Assembly (NCBI GenBank): GCA_038993745.2
Contig: CP160630.1
Location: forward strand, 310,001 to 374,000
Direction: 5' to 3'
DNA: 64,000 bases
Source: Aliivibrio fischeri
GTDB taxonomy: Bacteria; Pseudomonadota; Gammaproteobacteria; Enterobacterales; Vibrionaceae
Made by a program: the position numbers and the translations under genes. A model generated the notes under the pieces. The model was not told the DNA's origin. It did not search any database and worked only from the letters and a program-made list of their open reading frames with translations. Positions 49,699 through 59,934 of the stretch are shown here, piece after piece (within the stretch, counting starts at the first letter, position 1; every line of letters starts with the position of its first letter).

Positions 49699-50718
49699 CT
49701 AAGAATATCCCTTGATTGTGGTCAAGAGTTGATGTTTTTTTAATAATCCACGAAATTGATGGTAAGTAATGCCTAATTCTTCAGCAGCTTTTCGTTGGTG
49801 GTACTGTGTTTCAGTTAATGCTTGTTGCAGTAATTCTTTTTCTTGTTCTAATTGAAATTGCTTTAGATTCAAAGGTAAAGATGGTTTGTTATCTTGCGTT
49901 ATCGTCTTGTTGATTATAGTTGAAGAATTTTTTGTTGGCGCGTTTTCCCAAGGTGCAATAAATGGGTTTATTTGAATTGATTCTATCTGAGCTTCTTCAT
50001 GGTTATGCTTAAATACTGCTCTTTCTATGCAATTACGAAGTTCGCGAACATTACCTGGCCAGTCATAATCTAAAATTTGATGTTTAGCTTGGTGCGAGAA
50101 ACCTGCGAAATAAGTAAGGTTCATTTCTTGACACATTTTGATTGCAAAATGTTCTGCAAGTAATAAAACATCGTTTTCACGGTATCGTAGGGGTGGTAGA
50201 TGAATGACATCAAAAGAGAGTCTATCTAATAGATCTGCTCGAAATTTTTTATCATTAACCATCTCTTGAGGGTTTTGATTAGTAGCACAAATTAGACGAA
50301 CATTGGCTTTTAATGTTTGTGACCCACCAACTCGTTCATATTCACCATACTCAATCACTCTAAGTAGCTTTTCTTGTACAGTAAGAGGAGCAGTTGTGAG
50401 TTCATCTAAAAATAAAGAGCCGCCATCGGCACGTTCAAATCGACCTTGATGACGTTGCTTTGCACCCGTAAAAGATCCTGCATCGTGGCCGAAAAGTTCC
50501 GAATCGAGAGTTCCGGAGTTTAGAGCTGCACAATTTAAGCTAATCAATGGCTCATTCCAGCGTCTAGATAAAAAATGCAAACGCTGAGCAATTAACTCTT
50601 TACCTGTTCCTCTTTCACCAAGGATTAGTATCGGTCTATCAATTGTCGCTAATTGTGAAGCATGGTCTAACGCAGATAAGAATGCATCAGACTCCCCAAC
50701 TAAACTGTCTTTTCTCAT
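49699..50718 (-). CDS. pspF: phage shock protein operon activator
   Basis: Sigma-54-dependent enhancer-binding protein of 339 residues without a receiver or sensor domain, the PspF layout. The AAA+ domain has Walker A GERGTGKELIAQRLH, the sigma-54 contact loop as GSFTGAK (Ser in place of the usual Ala of GAFTGA) and Walker B GGSLFLDELTT, with the Arg-finger region RADLLDRL. A Fis-type helix-turn-helix ends the protein (QRKAAEELGITYHQFRGLLK). It is divergent from pspA and is expected to be held inactive by PspA. Confidence 0.94.
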   Translation of the reverse strand: MRKDSLVGESDAFLSALDHASQLATIDRPILILGERGTGKELIAQRLHFLSRRWNEPLISLNCAALNSGTLDSELFGHDAGSFTGAKQRHQGRFERADGGSLFLDELTTAPLTVQEKLLRVIEYGEYERVGGSQTLKANVRLICATNQNPQEMVNDKKFRADLLDRLSFDVIHLPPLRYRENDVLLLAEHFAIKMCQEMNLTYFAGFSHQAKHQILDYDWPGNVRELRNCIERAVFKHNHEEAQIESIQINPFIAPWENAPTKNSSTIINKTITQDNKPSLPLNLKQFQLEQEKELLQQALTETQYHQRKAAEELGITYHQFRGLLKKHQLLTTIKGYS

Positions 50719-50831
50719 CAGATCTCCATTCTTATGGTTATTTTGACCAAAAAGTAGTGGTTTTAATCATGACTTATTTTTGTTGTGTGGTCAATTTTAA
50801 ATAAGTTATTGATTTTTATGGAGTGAAAAAG

Positions 50832-50848
50832 TGGCATGCATTGTGTAA
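50832..50848 (+). promoter_or_regulatory. sigma-54 promoter of pspA
   Basis: TGGCATGCATTGTGT has the -24 GG and, ten bases on, GT in place of the -12 GC. This is the same deviation I recall for the E. coli pspA promoter. It lies about 45 bases before the pspA start. Upstream, TTGACC (50743-50748) and GGTCAA (50789-50794) form an inverted pair that may mark PspF enhancer sites. Confidence 0.75.
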
Positions 50849-50893
50849 TAGCTATATTAAAAGCAAAATCGTTTATTTAGTGAGGATTCAATT

Positions 50894-51559
50894 ATGGGTA
50901 TTTTTTCACGTTTTGCAGATATCGTTAATTCTAATGTAACTTCTTTATTGGATAAGGCTGAAAATCCAGAAAAAATGATCCGTTTGATCATTCAAGAGAT
51001 GGAAGATACGTTAGTTGAGGTACGCACTGCATCAGCAAAAGCGTTGGCAGATAAAAAAGAGTTAACTCGCAAAATTAGCTCTATTGAAGCACAAGTTGCT
51101 GATTGGCAAGATAAAGCAAGTTTGGCATTACTTAAACAAAGAGAAGATCTTGCGCGTTCAGCATTAATTGAAAAACAAAAAGTTCAGGATATTCTTTCTA
51201 GCTTAAAAACCGAATTTATTTTGGTTGAAGAGAGTATTGAGAAGCTGAGCGCAGAATTAATTGAGTTAGAAACTAAACTGACAGAAACAAGAGCAAGACA
51301 ACAAGCATTAGTCATTCGCCAACAAACTGCACAGCATAGGAATGACATAAAATCACATACACATTCGGGTAAGACAGAACGTGCTATGGCTAAATTTGAG
51401 CAATATGAACGCCGAATTGATGAGTTAGATGCTAAAGCAGACAGTTACTCTATTGGAAAAGCAAATTCATTAGAACAAGAGTTTGCTGAACTGCAAGCGC
51501 AAGATGAAATTGATAAAGAAATTGAGCGTCTAAAAGAACAAATGAAGAAAGACGCATAG
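50894..51559 (+). CDS. pspA: phage shock protein A
   Basis: A 221-residue ESCRT-III-like coiled-coil protein that binds stressed inner membrane and represses PspF. The N-terminal amphipathic helix is GIFSRFADIVNSNVTSLLDK, and NPEKMIRLIIQEMEDTLVEV is the next conserved block. Long helices rich in Lys, Glu and Gln run to the end. The length is that of E. coli PspA. AGTGAGGATTC precedes the start; the gene is first in pspABC. Confidence 0.97.
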   Translation: MGIFSRFADIVNSNVTSLLDKAENPEKMIRLIIQEMEDTLVEVRTASAKALADKKELTRKISSIEAQVADWQDKASLALLKQREDLARSALIEKQKVQDILSSLKTEFILVEESIEKLSAELIELETKLTETRARQQALVIRQQTAQHRNDIKSHTHSGKTERAMAKFEQYERRIDELDAKADSYSIGKANSLEQEFAELQAQDEIDKEIERLKEQMKKDA

Positions 51560-51622
51560 TCTTCTACCTGAGCAACAATTATCTGAATGGGTAGAGAGTT
51601 AATAATTATTTAGGAGAAAACA

Positions 51623-51847
51623 ATGAGTAGCTTTTTTGCTTTCCCATTGGCTGTATTTTTTATTTTTGTTGCACCTTTATGGTTGTTTTTGCATTACCGA
51701 AATAAAGGCAAAGCAGGCCAAGGTTTGTCATACGAAGATGGTCAGTTATTGAAATCAATGACAGAACGTGCAGATAAAATGCAAAAACGCATTGAAACGT
51801 TAGAGAAAATCCTAGATTCGGAGTCCCCAAGTTGGAGGGAGCGCTAA
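51623..51847 (+). CDS. pspB: phage shock protein B
   Basis: A 74-residue inner-membrane protein with one membrane segment (AVFFIFVAPLWLFLHYRN), then a cytoplasmic helix with MTERADKMQKRIETLEKILD, probably a coiled coil. With PspC it senses membrane stress and draws PspA away from PspF. AGGAGAAA precedes the ATG. The stop codon overlaps the pspC start by one base. Confidence 0.95.
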   Translation: MSSFFAFPLAVFFIFVAPLWLFLHYRNKGKAGQGLSYEDGQLLKSMTERADKMQKRIETLEKILDSESPSWRER

Positions 51848-52233
51848 TGTCACGAGAGTTATATAGAGATACTCGAAACGGAAAAATTGGAGGAGTATGC
51901 GCCGGTATTGCTCAATACTTTGGAGTAGAACCTTGGATTGTACGCATATTAGTGGTTTCCGCTGCGCTTTTTAGTGCGGGCTTTTTAGTTATGCTAGCGT
52001 ATTTCGCTGGGATGCTATTTTTGGATAAAGCACCTATCGAAATGTATTACCGAGCAGAAGAAAGTCGTGAGCATACAGTAAAAAGTAAGCCATGGCAGGC
52101 AGGGCAATCTGCATCAGAGGTAATTAAGCGTGTTGATCGTGATATGGCAAGAATGGAAGAGAAAATTCGCCGTATGGAAGGCTATGTAACCTCTTCTGAA
52201 TATAAAGTACGTAAAGAGTTTCGTAACTTATAA
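51847..52233 (+). CDS. pspC: phage shock protein C
   Basis: A 128-residue membrane protein: PspC domain RDTRNGKIGGVCAGIAQYFG, membrane helices over residues about 30-65, and a C-terminal helix with SEVIKRVDRDMARMEEKIRR. ATG 51847 is chosen because GGAGGGAG is well placed and it begins the usual SRELYRD; a frame from 51832 is longer. It works with PspB as the stress sensor. No pspD, E or G follows. Confidence 0.94.
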   Translation: MSRELYRDTRNGKIGGVCAGIAQYFGVEPWIVRILVVSAALFSAGFLVMLAYFAGMLFLDKAPIEMYYRAEESREHTVKSKPWQAGQSASEVIKRVDRDMARMEEKIRRMEGYVTSSEYKVRKEFRNL

Positions 52234-52265
52234 CCTTATTTATAACAAAGTAATACCTTGTTCAT

Positions 52266-52295
52266 GGAGTGTTCAGATTAGGTTCTGTACACTCC
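52266..52295. repeat. 12-bp inverted repeat between pspC and ycjX
   Basis: GGAGTGTTCAGA and TCTGTACACTCC pair with one mismatch around a 6-nt loop. No T run follows. It may be a weak terminator after pspABC or an RNA or protein site ahead of ycjX. Confidence 0.55.
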
Positions 52296-52328
52296 ACTTT
52301 GTATGAATGAATAAAGTGAGAACAATAA

Positions 52329-53726
52329 ATGAGTAAATTAGCTAAAGAAATGAACAGATGGGTTAGTCGTAGTATGGATCGCCATGTAAAATTGGCTGTC
52401 ACAGGACTTTCTCGTGCAGGTAAGACTGCATTTATCACCTCTTTAGTTAATCAATGCTTGCATGCCTCTACAAGTGACAAGCTACCCTTGTTATCTGCGA
52501 GTCGTGAAGGGCGAATGATTGGAGCCAAACGAGTTCCGCAATCTAACCTATCTATTCCAAGTTTTACTTATGATGACGGAATGGATTCACTGTTATCTGA
52601 TCCACCAACTTGGCCAGAACCAACAAGAGACGTTAGTGAACTACGTTTAGCCATTAAATTTAAACCTAAGTCTGGGGTGCTTAAGCATTTTCAGGATAGC
52701 GCAACTCTGTTTGTGGATATTGTTGACTATCCCGGTGAGTGGTTATTAGATCTGCCTTTGTTGGATATGGATTATTTGGCATGGTCAAAGCAACAGCAAG
52801 CTAATTTAACAGGACATAGAAAAGTACTTTCAGAGGCGTGGTTGCAAGAAGCGAAACAGTTAGATCCTCTGGCACCTGTTGATGAAAAACAATTGGCACG
52901 TATTGCTGATGCATTTACTGATTATTTGCACACTTGTAAAAATGAAAAGGGACTGCATTGGGTACAACCTGGTCGCTTTGTGTTACCTGGAGAGCTTGCT
53001 GGTGCGCCAGTTTTGCAATTTTTTCCGTTTATGTTTTTACATAAACACACAGAAGAAGAGTTAGCAAAAGCAAAGAAAGGGTCAAATATTACTGTGCTCA
53101 AGCAACGTTATAAGCATTACCAACAGAATGTGGTTAAAACATTCTATAACGACCACTTTCGCCATTTTGATCGTCAGATTGTTTTAGTTGACTGTTTGCA
53201 GCCATTAAATGCAGGGGAAAATTCATTTAATGATATGCGACAAGCAATAGATCAATTAATGCACAGCTTTCAATATGGCAAGAGCTCATTACTTAAGCGT
53301 TTATTTTCGCCAAAAATAGACAAGGTATTATTTGCCGCAACAAAAGCGGATCATGTTACTCCAGAACAGCACCCTAATATGGTGTCGTTGCTTCAACAAA
53401 TGATTTATCAAACATGGCAAGAAACCGCTTATGAAGGAATTAAGATGGAGTGCATGAGCATTGCTTCTATTCAGGCAACGACTGCGGGAATGATTGATGA
53501 AGATGGTGAGATCTTTGCGGCAATTTCTGGAATAAATACAGCTCAACAACCAATGATGATGTTTCCTGGAGAAGTACCAAAACGTATACCAAGTAAAGCG
53601 TACTGGGAAACAGAACCATTTAATTTTATGAGTTTTCAGCCATTAAAAAATGAGAATGATAGACCGTTACAGCATATTCGAATGGATAAAGCGATACAGT
53701 TCTTATTGGGAGATAAATTGATATGA
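52329..53726 (+). CDS. ycjX: YcjX-family GTPase-like protein
   Basis: A 465-residue P-loop protein of the YcjX/DUF463 family, which clusters with psp genes in many Proteobacteria. The P-loop reads AVTGLSRAGKTAFITSLVNQ; a switch-like Asp region is LFVDIVDYPGEWLLDL and a G4-like motif is AATKADHV. Membrane stress function is inferred from the conserved linkage and regulation with psp. It overlaps ycjF by four bases. Confidence 0.93.
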   Translation: MSKLAKEMNRWVSRSMDRHVKLAVTGLSRAGKTAFITSLVNQCLHASTSDKLPLLSASREGRMIGAKRVPQSNLSIPSFTYDDGMDSLLSDPPTWPEPTRDVSELRLAIKFKPKSGVLKHFQDSATLFVDIVDYPGEWLLDLPLLDMDYLAWSKQQQANLTGHRKVLSEAWLQEAKQLDPLAPVDEKQLARIADAFTDYLHTCKNEKGLHWVQPGRFVLPGELAGAPVLQFFPFMFLHKHTEEELAKAKKGSNITVLKQRYKHYQQNVVKTFYNDHFRHFDRQIVLVDCLQPLNAGENSFNDMRQAIDQLMHSFQYGKSSLLKRLFSPKIDKVLFAATKADHVTPEQHPNMVSLLQQMIYQTWQETAYEGIKMECMSIASIQATTAGMIDEDGEIFAAISGINTAQQPMMMFPGEVPKRIPSKAYWETEPFNFMSFQPLKNENDRPLQHIRMDKAIQFLLGDKLI

Positions 53727-54747
53727 GTGAATTAAAAAAACAGCGTGTTTTTCAATCGCAGGAACTAAAACAACAAGATGTAATTGAATCGCTGAACACT
53801 CAAAAATTGTTTAATGATAATGTGACATTTATTCCTCAGAAGACTGAGGATGAAGAGGAGCTAGATAGCTCTGATATAGAAATGTCATTGATAAAAAAGA
53901 GAACGCATTGGAGCATTAAAACTCTGATTATTGGTTTTTTAGGTTTAACGCTTTGGCAGAGTATTGATCATGTCATTACTGCAATTCAATCGGCAGATTT
54001 TCTTTCATTAGGGTGGGCTGGATTAATCAGTTTTGCAGCATTACTGGGTGTGACGGCTATTGGTCGAGAGTTATTGACACTTCGTAAGTTAAAAGATCGT
54101 GCAGAGCTTCAAGAGCAAGTTACTGAACTGATTGATGGTAATGGCATAGGGCAAGCAAAGGTGTTTTGTGAAGGTTTAGCTAGAAAAAACTTGAAACTTA
54201 ACCCTATTGAATATACTCGCTGGCAAAATAGTATTGAACCACATCATAGCAATGCTGAAGTATTTGAAATGTATGACAGCATGGTCATCTCTGTTCAAGA
54301 TAAACGAGCAAAAGCGTTAATAAGTAAGCATGCTGGTGAATCTGCTCTAATGGTTGCATTAAGCCCTTTAGCCGTGGTCGATATGTTATTAGTTGCATGG
54401 CGTAATATCCGATTAATAGAGCAAGTATCCGAAGTTTACGGGGTTGAATTAGGCTATTGGGGCCGCTTGCGTCTGTTTAAAATGGTTTTACAAAATATGG
54501 CTTTTGCTGGAGCAACAGAAATAGCAACGGATGTTGGTGTTGATATGCTTTCTACTGGTTTAGCAGGAAAATTATCAACTCGTGCAGCTCAAGGTTTAGG
54601 CATTGGTTTAATTACGGCTCGTTTTGGTTTGAAAACCATGAACTTAATGCGTCCATTGCCTTGGATGAATGATGAAGCCCTAAATTATCTGATATGCGTA
54701 AAACGATAGTTACTCAGCTGGCATCAAAGTTAGGTACTCAAAATTAA
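53723..54747 (+). pseudogene. ycjF: YcjF/TIGR01620 membrane protein, frameshift near C-terminus
   Basis: DUF697-type inner-membrane protein of about 341 residues restored. The N-terminal third is hydrophilic, followed by two membrane helices (ITAIQSADFLSLGWAGLISF region), then the DUF697 part with LSPLAVVDMLLVAWRNIRLI and ATEIATDVGVDML. The frame breaks at CCC 54678-54680; one added C gives DEAPKLSDMRKTIVTQLASK and the stop at 54747. Its start overlaps ycjX. It is the partner gene of ycjX in psp-linked loci. Confidence 0.88.
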
Positions 54748-54810
54748 AACTAATTAGCATCTTCATAAAAAATCATACTATTTACAAATCAATTAATGAT
54801 AGTATGACGC

Positions 54811-54895
54811 CATTAGTCGGGGAGCCAATAGGCTGAGATCGCAATAGCGAACCCGTTGAACCTGATTCAGTTAGTACTGACGTAGGGAACTAATG
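54811..54895 (+). ncRNA. TPP riboswitch (THI element)
   Basis: The conserved TPP aptamer is clear: closing stem CATTAGT/ACTAATG, GGGGAGCC, GGCTGAGA, GAACCTGATTCAGTTAGTACTG split in two arms, and CGTAGGGAAC. About 110 bases separate it from thiD. That stretch has a further hairpin (TGAGAT...ATCTCA, near 54934-54970) followed by TTT, a candidate expression platform. It should shut off the thiamine operon when TPP is plentiful. Confidence 0.96.
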
Positions 54896-55007
54896 GTCCT
54901 TTTGACACGATCTTTTTAGATCCGTTTCTTTTGGTGAGATCTTACGCTTATACGTAGGAGTAATCTCATTTGACTGTTTTTCCTAGACGTCAGTTAGGGA
55001 AATTAAC

Positions 55008-55886
55008 ATGTCTACATTCACAGCGATAACTTCTTCTAAATCATCCATTCTAAATAATTTAGCAGCAACTCCTATAGTATTAACCATTGCTGGATCTGAT
55101 AGTGGTGGTGGTGCCGGTATTCAAGCTGATATTAAAGCTATTTCAGCTACAGGGGGATATGCCTGCTCTGTTCTTACGGCATTAACGGCTCAAAATACTC
55201 AAGGGGTAACAGGAATTTATCCAGTTAGTGGTGAATTTGTTGAACAACAGATTGATGCCGTTTTTTCTGATTTAAATGTGATTGCCGTTAAAATTGGAAT
55301 GTTGAGTGACTCTGATATTATTCACTCTGTAGCTAAAAAAATTAAACAATATGCTCCTCAATTTCTAGTGGTTGACCCTGTTATGGTAGCAACTAGTGGA
55401 GATTTACTTCTTCAAGCATCTGCAATTGATAGCCTTAAGTCTGAACTACTTCCTCTTGCCGATGTAATCACTCCAAACCTCCCTGAAGCCGCAGCATTAA
55501 TTAATGCTCAAGTGCCAAAAAATGAAGTCGAAATGACAGCAATGATCAATCAACTTCGTCAATTAGGTGCTAAGTCGGTTTTATTGAAAGGCGGGCATCT
55601 AGAAGATGATACCAATAGTACCGATTTACTTATTCTTTCTGATACCGTTGAGCGTTTATCAACGGCACGTATTGAAACTCGCAATACTCACGGAACTGGA
55701 TGTACTTTATCTTCTGCGATTGCTTCGTATTTAGCTCAAGGTCATGAATTACAAACCGCTGTGACATTAGGTAAGCATTACATTACTCAGGCAATTATTC
55801 ATGCGGATGACTTGAATATTGGTCAGGGACATGGGCCAGTTAATCATTTTTTTGCGTTGAATGTAAAAGAGTTGCGTGATGAATAA
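55008..55886 (+). CDS. thiD: hydroxymethylpyrimidine (phosphate) kinase
   Basis: A 292-residue HMP/HMP-P kinase that makes HMP-PP for thiamine synthesis. It has VLTIAGSDSGGGAGIQADIK, VKIGMLSD, VVDPVMVATSGD, ITPNLPEAAAL and the catalytic RNTHGTGCTLSSAIASYLAQ with anion hole and Asp-equivalent region. A 20-residue N-terminal extension precedes the domain. It is the first gene behind the TPP riboswitch; its stop overlaps the next ATG by eight bases. Confidence 0.95.
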   Translation: MSTFTAITSSKSSILNNLAATPIVLTIAGSDSGGGAGIQADIKAISATGGYACSVLTALTAQNTQGVTGIYPVSGEFVEQQIDAVFSDLNVIAVKIGMLSDSDIIHSVAKKIKQYAPQFLVVDPVMVATSGDLLLQASAIDSLKSELLPLADVITPNLPEAAALINAQVPKNEVEMTAMINQLRQLGAKSVLLKGGHLEDDTNSTDLLILSDTVERLSTARIETRNTHGTGCTLSSAIASYLAQGHELQTAVTLGKHYITQAIIHADDLNIGQGHGPVNHFFALNVKELRDE

Positions 55887-56624
55887 CGGCATTGGAGTAA
55901 TCATTTCTAATGGTACTTTACGGTATACAGATAGCCATAGTCCTATTATTTCCGGATTGAAGATGACGATACCTAAAGGGAAGTGGACTGCAATTCTTGA
56001 AGAAGTGGCTGCGGTAAAACGTCTATTCTTCGTTATTTAGCGGGATTACTGAAAAATAAAGTCGTATGGTCAGGTGATATCCACATTGATGGGGCAGAAG
56101 GCATAGAAGGAAATATTGCTTATATGGCACAGCAAGACTTATTGATGCCATGGCTAAATGTTATTGATAATGTTTGTTTTGCTAGCAAGTTTTCAGAGGA
56201 TAGGACAGAAGATAAGAATCGAGCATTTGAGTTGTTAGAGCTTGTTGGTTTAAAAGGCCAAGAAAGAAGTATGCCGTCACAGTTATCTGGCGGAATGCGT
56301 CAGCGGGTGGCGTTAGCTAGGACACTCATGCAAGATAAGCCGTTGGTACTGATGGATGAACCGTTCTCTGCGCTAGATGCGGTTAATCGTTATCGACTAC
56401 AAGATCTTGCTGCTCAGGTTTTAGTAGGTAAGACGGTTTTATTGATTACTCATGATCCACAAGAAGCATTAAGATTGAGTGATAGGATTTATATAATGAA
56501 AGGCCAGCCCGCTTCTTCCATTTCTTTAACGGTCCCAAATACGCCGATACCTAGAAAAATCAGTGCAGAGCTGGCGGTTCTTCAGCAACAAATAATTGAT
56601 ACTTTAGAGGTCGATTATGTCTAA
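55879..56624 (+). pseudogene. thiZ: thiamine-precursor ABC transporter ATPase (ThiZ-like), frameshifted
   Basis: ATPase subunit of the pyrimidine-precursor importer, about 248 residues restored. The frame breaks at the G of 55999. One added G restores the Walker A ILGRSGCGKTSILRYLAGLL, which is lost in the raw reading. Then come the Q-loop MAQQDLLMPWLNV, signature LSGGMRQRVALARTL, Walker B PLVLMDEPFSALD and the switch His of LITHDPQEAL. It overlaps thiD at its start and the permease gene at its end. The nitrate/taurine-type family fits a ThiXYZ system. Confidence 0.88.
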
Positions 56625-57434
56625 ATCTCTTCCTATAAAGCAACCTTCACCAACGCCAAATCAGGTAAAAGAAAAACCGTTACAAAAAAGCATCAGCGCT
56701 ATGATAAGGAATGTAATTAGTGCGATTGTTATTTTGGGATTATGGCAATTCATTGTGATGGCTTTTGCTTTACCTAGTTTCATTTTACCTAGTCCATTTA
56801 GTGTATTTTCTCAATTAATAGAAAGATACGACGTGTTGCTTGAGCATTCATGGATAACGGCTCAAGAGATCTTACTTGGTCTTGGTTTAGGGCTATCCAT
56901 GGGACTATTGTTTGCCTTACAAATGTTGCTATTTGACCCACTCAGACGTTGGCTATTACCTATATTAATAGCCAGTCAAGCAATCCCTGTGTTTGCTATT
57001 GCACCTATTTTGATGCTTTGGCTAGGTTACGGTATTGCGTCAAAAGTGGTGATGGCTGCCTTAATTATTTTTTTTCCAGTTACTACCTGCTGTTATGACG
57101 GCTTACGTAATACCCCGACAGGTTATCTTGATTTAGCTCATACCATGGGAGCTTCTAAGTGGGCAATCCTTAAATACGTTCGTCTTCCTGCGGCTTTACC
57201 TACATTGGCTTCAGGTATTCGTGTCGCTGTTGTTGTTGCACCGATTGGAGCAGTCGTTGGGGAATGGGTCGGTTCAAGCAAGGGGTTAGGCTATTTAATG
57301 TTGCAAGCAAATGCCCGAATGATGATAGATGAAATGTTTGCTGCGTTATTCATTCTCGCGGGTTATCTGTCAGCTTGTATTTTTTAGCAGATGTATTAAT
57401 TAAAAAACTCATACCGTGGCAACACGATAAATAA
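56617..57434 (+). pseudogene. thiX: thiamine-precursor ABC transporter permease (ThiX-like), frameshift at C-terminus
   Basis: Inner-membrane permease of about 272 residues restored, with six membrane segments. The EAA loop is AHTMGASKWAILKYVRLP and the block VVGEWVGSSKGLGYLM is typical of SsuC/TauC/ThiX permeases. The frame breaks at TT 57363-57364; one added T gives LSVSLYFLADVLIKKLIPWQ and the stop at 57434. It overlaps thiZ by eight bases and is followed by thiY after 27 bases. Confidence 0.87.
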
Positions 57435-57461
57435 TGTATAAGTAAAAGGACTCAATGAAAA

Positions 57462-58408
57462 ATGAAGAAGGTATTAATTAAAGGCGCTATGGCTCTGCTC
57501 CTTTCTAGTTATTCCATGATAGTAAGTGCAGAAGATAAAACCATAACATTAATGTTGGATTGGTTTGTAAACCCAAATCACGGGCCAGTAGTGGTGGCAC
57601 AACAAAAGGGGTATTTTAAAGAAGAAGGCTTGAATATTACGATTCAAGAACCAGCGGATCCAAGTATGCCTGCTAAATTGGTTGCTGCAAATAATATCGA
57701 TCTGGCGATTTCGTATCAAACCAGTTTAACCATTGACGTTGCTGCTGGTTTACCGTTGATTCGCTCAGCTACCTTGATTGCAACCCCTCTGAATACCTTG
57801 ATGGTACTTGATAATGGAAAAATTAATTCACTGGCTGATTTGAAAGGTAAGAAAATTGGTATTGCGATTGCTGGCAATGAAGAAGCCACAATTGGAACCA
57901 TGTTAAAAACAGAAAATGTGAATTTTTCGGACGTTAATATTATCAATGTTGGTTGGGCTCTCTCTTCGTCATTAGCATCAGGTAAAGTCGATGCAATTTG
58001 GGGGGATTACGTAATTTCGAAACTAACCAACTGGCGTTGGAAGGGTATAAAGCGAAATCGTTCTTCCCAGAAGAGCACGGTGTCCCATCGTATGATGAGC
58101 TTGTTTTTGTTGCAAATGCTAAAACTTACGATGCAGATGCATTAAAGAAGTTTAACCACGCTATCGAAAAAGCAACGCAATTTATTGTGAATCACCCTGA
58201 AGAATCATGGAAGACCTTTATTTCTTATGCGCCGGATACATTAAATAATGAATTAAATAAACGCGCATGGAATGACACACTAACTCGTTTTGCATTACGT
58301 CCATCTGCGGTAGATTTGCAGCGTTATGACCGATTTTCTGACTTCATGTATCGACATCAAATGATAAAAACACAACCAAAAGCCCAAAATTTTGTTCCTG
58401 TTCTATAA
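57462..58408 (+). pseudogene. thiY: HMP-precursor binding protein (ThiY-like), frameshifted
   Basis: Periplasmic substrate-binding protein of the NMT1/THI5-like family, about 315 residues restored; it should bind formylaminopyrimidine or a related HMP precursor. The signal peptide ends at IVSAEDK. The mature part starts TLMLDWFVNPNHGPVVVAQQ, a family hallmark. The frame breaks in the G run 58000-58005; one added G restores AIWGGLRNFETNQLALEGYK and the rest to 58408. With thiX and thiZ it completes one ABC importer. Confidence 0.9.
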
Positions 58409-58426
58409 AATTTCTATGGAGGAAAT

Positions 58427-59088
58427 ATGAACCATCAAGACTTGATTCAAGCGTGTCAAAGCGAATGGAATGAATACACGGAACATAATTTTGTTCAGCA
58501 ATTAGCACTTGGTGAATTAGCACATTCATCATTTTTGCATTATTTAAAACAAGATTTTTATTTTTGAAGCAATACACCAGAGCATATGCACTTGCGATTT
58601 ATAAGGCGAGGACGTTAGCGGAAATGCGAATGGCTTTACCTAGTGTTCAAGCATTATTAGATTCTGAAATTGCACATCATGTCGCTTATTGTGGCGAATG
58701 GGGGATCTCAGAGTCAGAGATGGAGGAAGAACCAGAAGCTTTTGGTACCGTTGCATATACACGTTTTGTCCTTGATACAGGAATGTCAGGAGATGTGATT
58801 GATCTCTATGCAGCACTGGCACCGTGTTCTATTGGTTATGCTGTTATTGGTGCGCAATTATTAGCGAGTGAATCTACCGTATTAGAGGGTAACCCTTATG
58901 CGAATTGGATAAAAATGTATGGTGGAGAAGAGTTTCAAAAAGGTGTCGAAAAAAGTGTTAAACAATTAGATATCCTACTGAATGATATTGAGTTAGAAAG
59001 CCAGCGTGGACAGCGTTTATGTCATATTTTTAAAACGGCAACTCGTATGGAAGTGGCATTTTGGCAGCAAGGGTTGGATGACGCATAA
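58427..59088 (+). pseudogene. tenA: aminopyrimidine aminohydrolase / thiaminase II (TenA-like), frameshifted
   Basis: TenA-family enzyme of about 220 residues restored. It deaminates aminomethyl-pyrimidine from degraded thiamine to HMP, so it fits next to a precursor importer. The start has GGAGG upstream. The frame breaks at the T run 58555-58559; one added T restores LKQDFLFLKQYTRAYALAIY. The conserved Cys block LAPCSIGYAVIG and the late MEVAFWQQGLD with its Glu are present. All helical, cytoplasmic. Confidence 0.9.
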
Positions 59089-59120
59089 AGCGTGTATTAA
59101 TAAGAATAGGAAAGAGAATA

Positions 59121-59924
59121 ATGACAATCATGAACATACAATACATTGTAGAATGCTTAGCTTTATTGCGTGAGAAAAAACCGCTAGTTGTTAATATTAC
59201 TAATTACGTTGTGATGAATAATACAGCGAATGCTTTGTTAGCATTAGGTGCATCACCTATCATGGCACATAGTCAGCAAGAAATGGCAGAGATGATGAGT
59301 TTCTCTGGTGCGTTAGTTATTAACATTGGAACACTAGATAGTGTATGGACACCACGAATGCACTTTGCTGTTGAGCAGGCTAATTTAAATAATAAAGTCG
59401 TGGTTCTTGATCCTGTCGGTTGTGGTGCTAGCCAGTTACGAACACAAGTTGCTCGTCAAATAGCTGAAGCTGCAAACAAGTTAATTATTCGTGCTAATGC
59501 GTCTGAAGTTATCGCCCTCGCTGGTGAAAATGCACAAAGTAAAGGGGTCGATGCACTAGATAGTAGTGATTCTGCTGTGGGGGCGGCGTGTTACGTTGCA
59601 CAAAAGTATCAATGTAGTGTGGTAATTTCTGGTGAAACAGACTACATCGTAACTCAAGATGCACAATACAAATTGAATAATGGTCATGCAATGATGCCGT
59701 TTGTTACAGGTATGGGTTGTACGCATACTGCGTTAACTGGTGCCTTTGCTGCAATCGGTGATGAGTCTGGTGTTGTTGCAACTGCCGTTTTAGGGGTTGC
59801 GGGAGAGATTGCTGCAGAGCAATCAGCAGGTCCGGGGAGTTTGCAAATGAATCTATTAGATACGCTGTATCAGTTAGATGAAGAAACACTCACTCGTCGT
59901 TTGAAATTAACGGTTAATGCTTAG
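59121..59924 (+). CDS. thiM: hydroxyethylthiazole kinase
   Basis: A 267-residue kinase that phosphorylates hydroxyethylthiazole for thiamine salvage. Motifs are [45 protein letters not shown] and [16 protein letters not shown] with the catalytic Cys region. GGAAAGAG precedes the ATG. The following thiE start lies 10 bases after its stop. Confidence 0.95.
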
Positions 59925-59934
59925 GTTTTATAGT

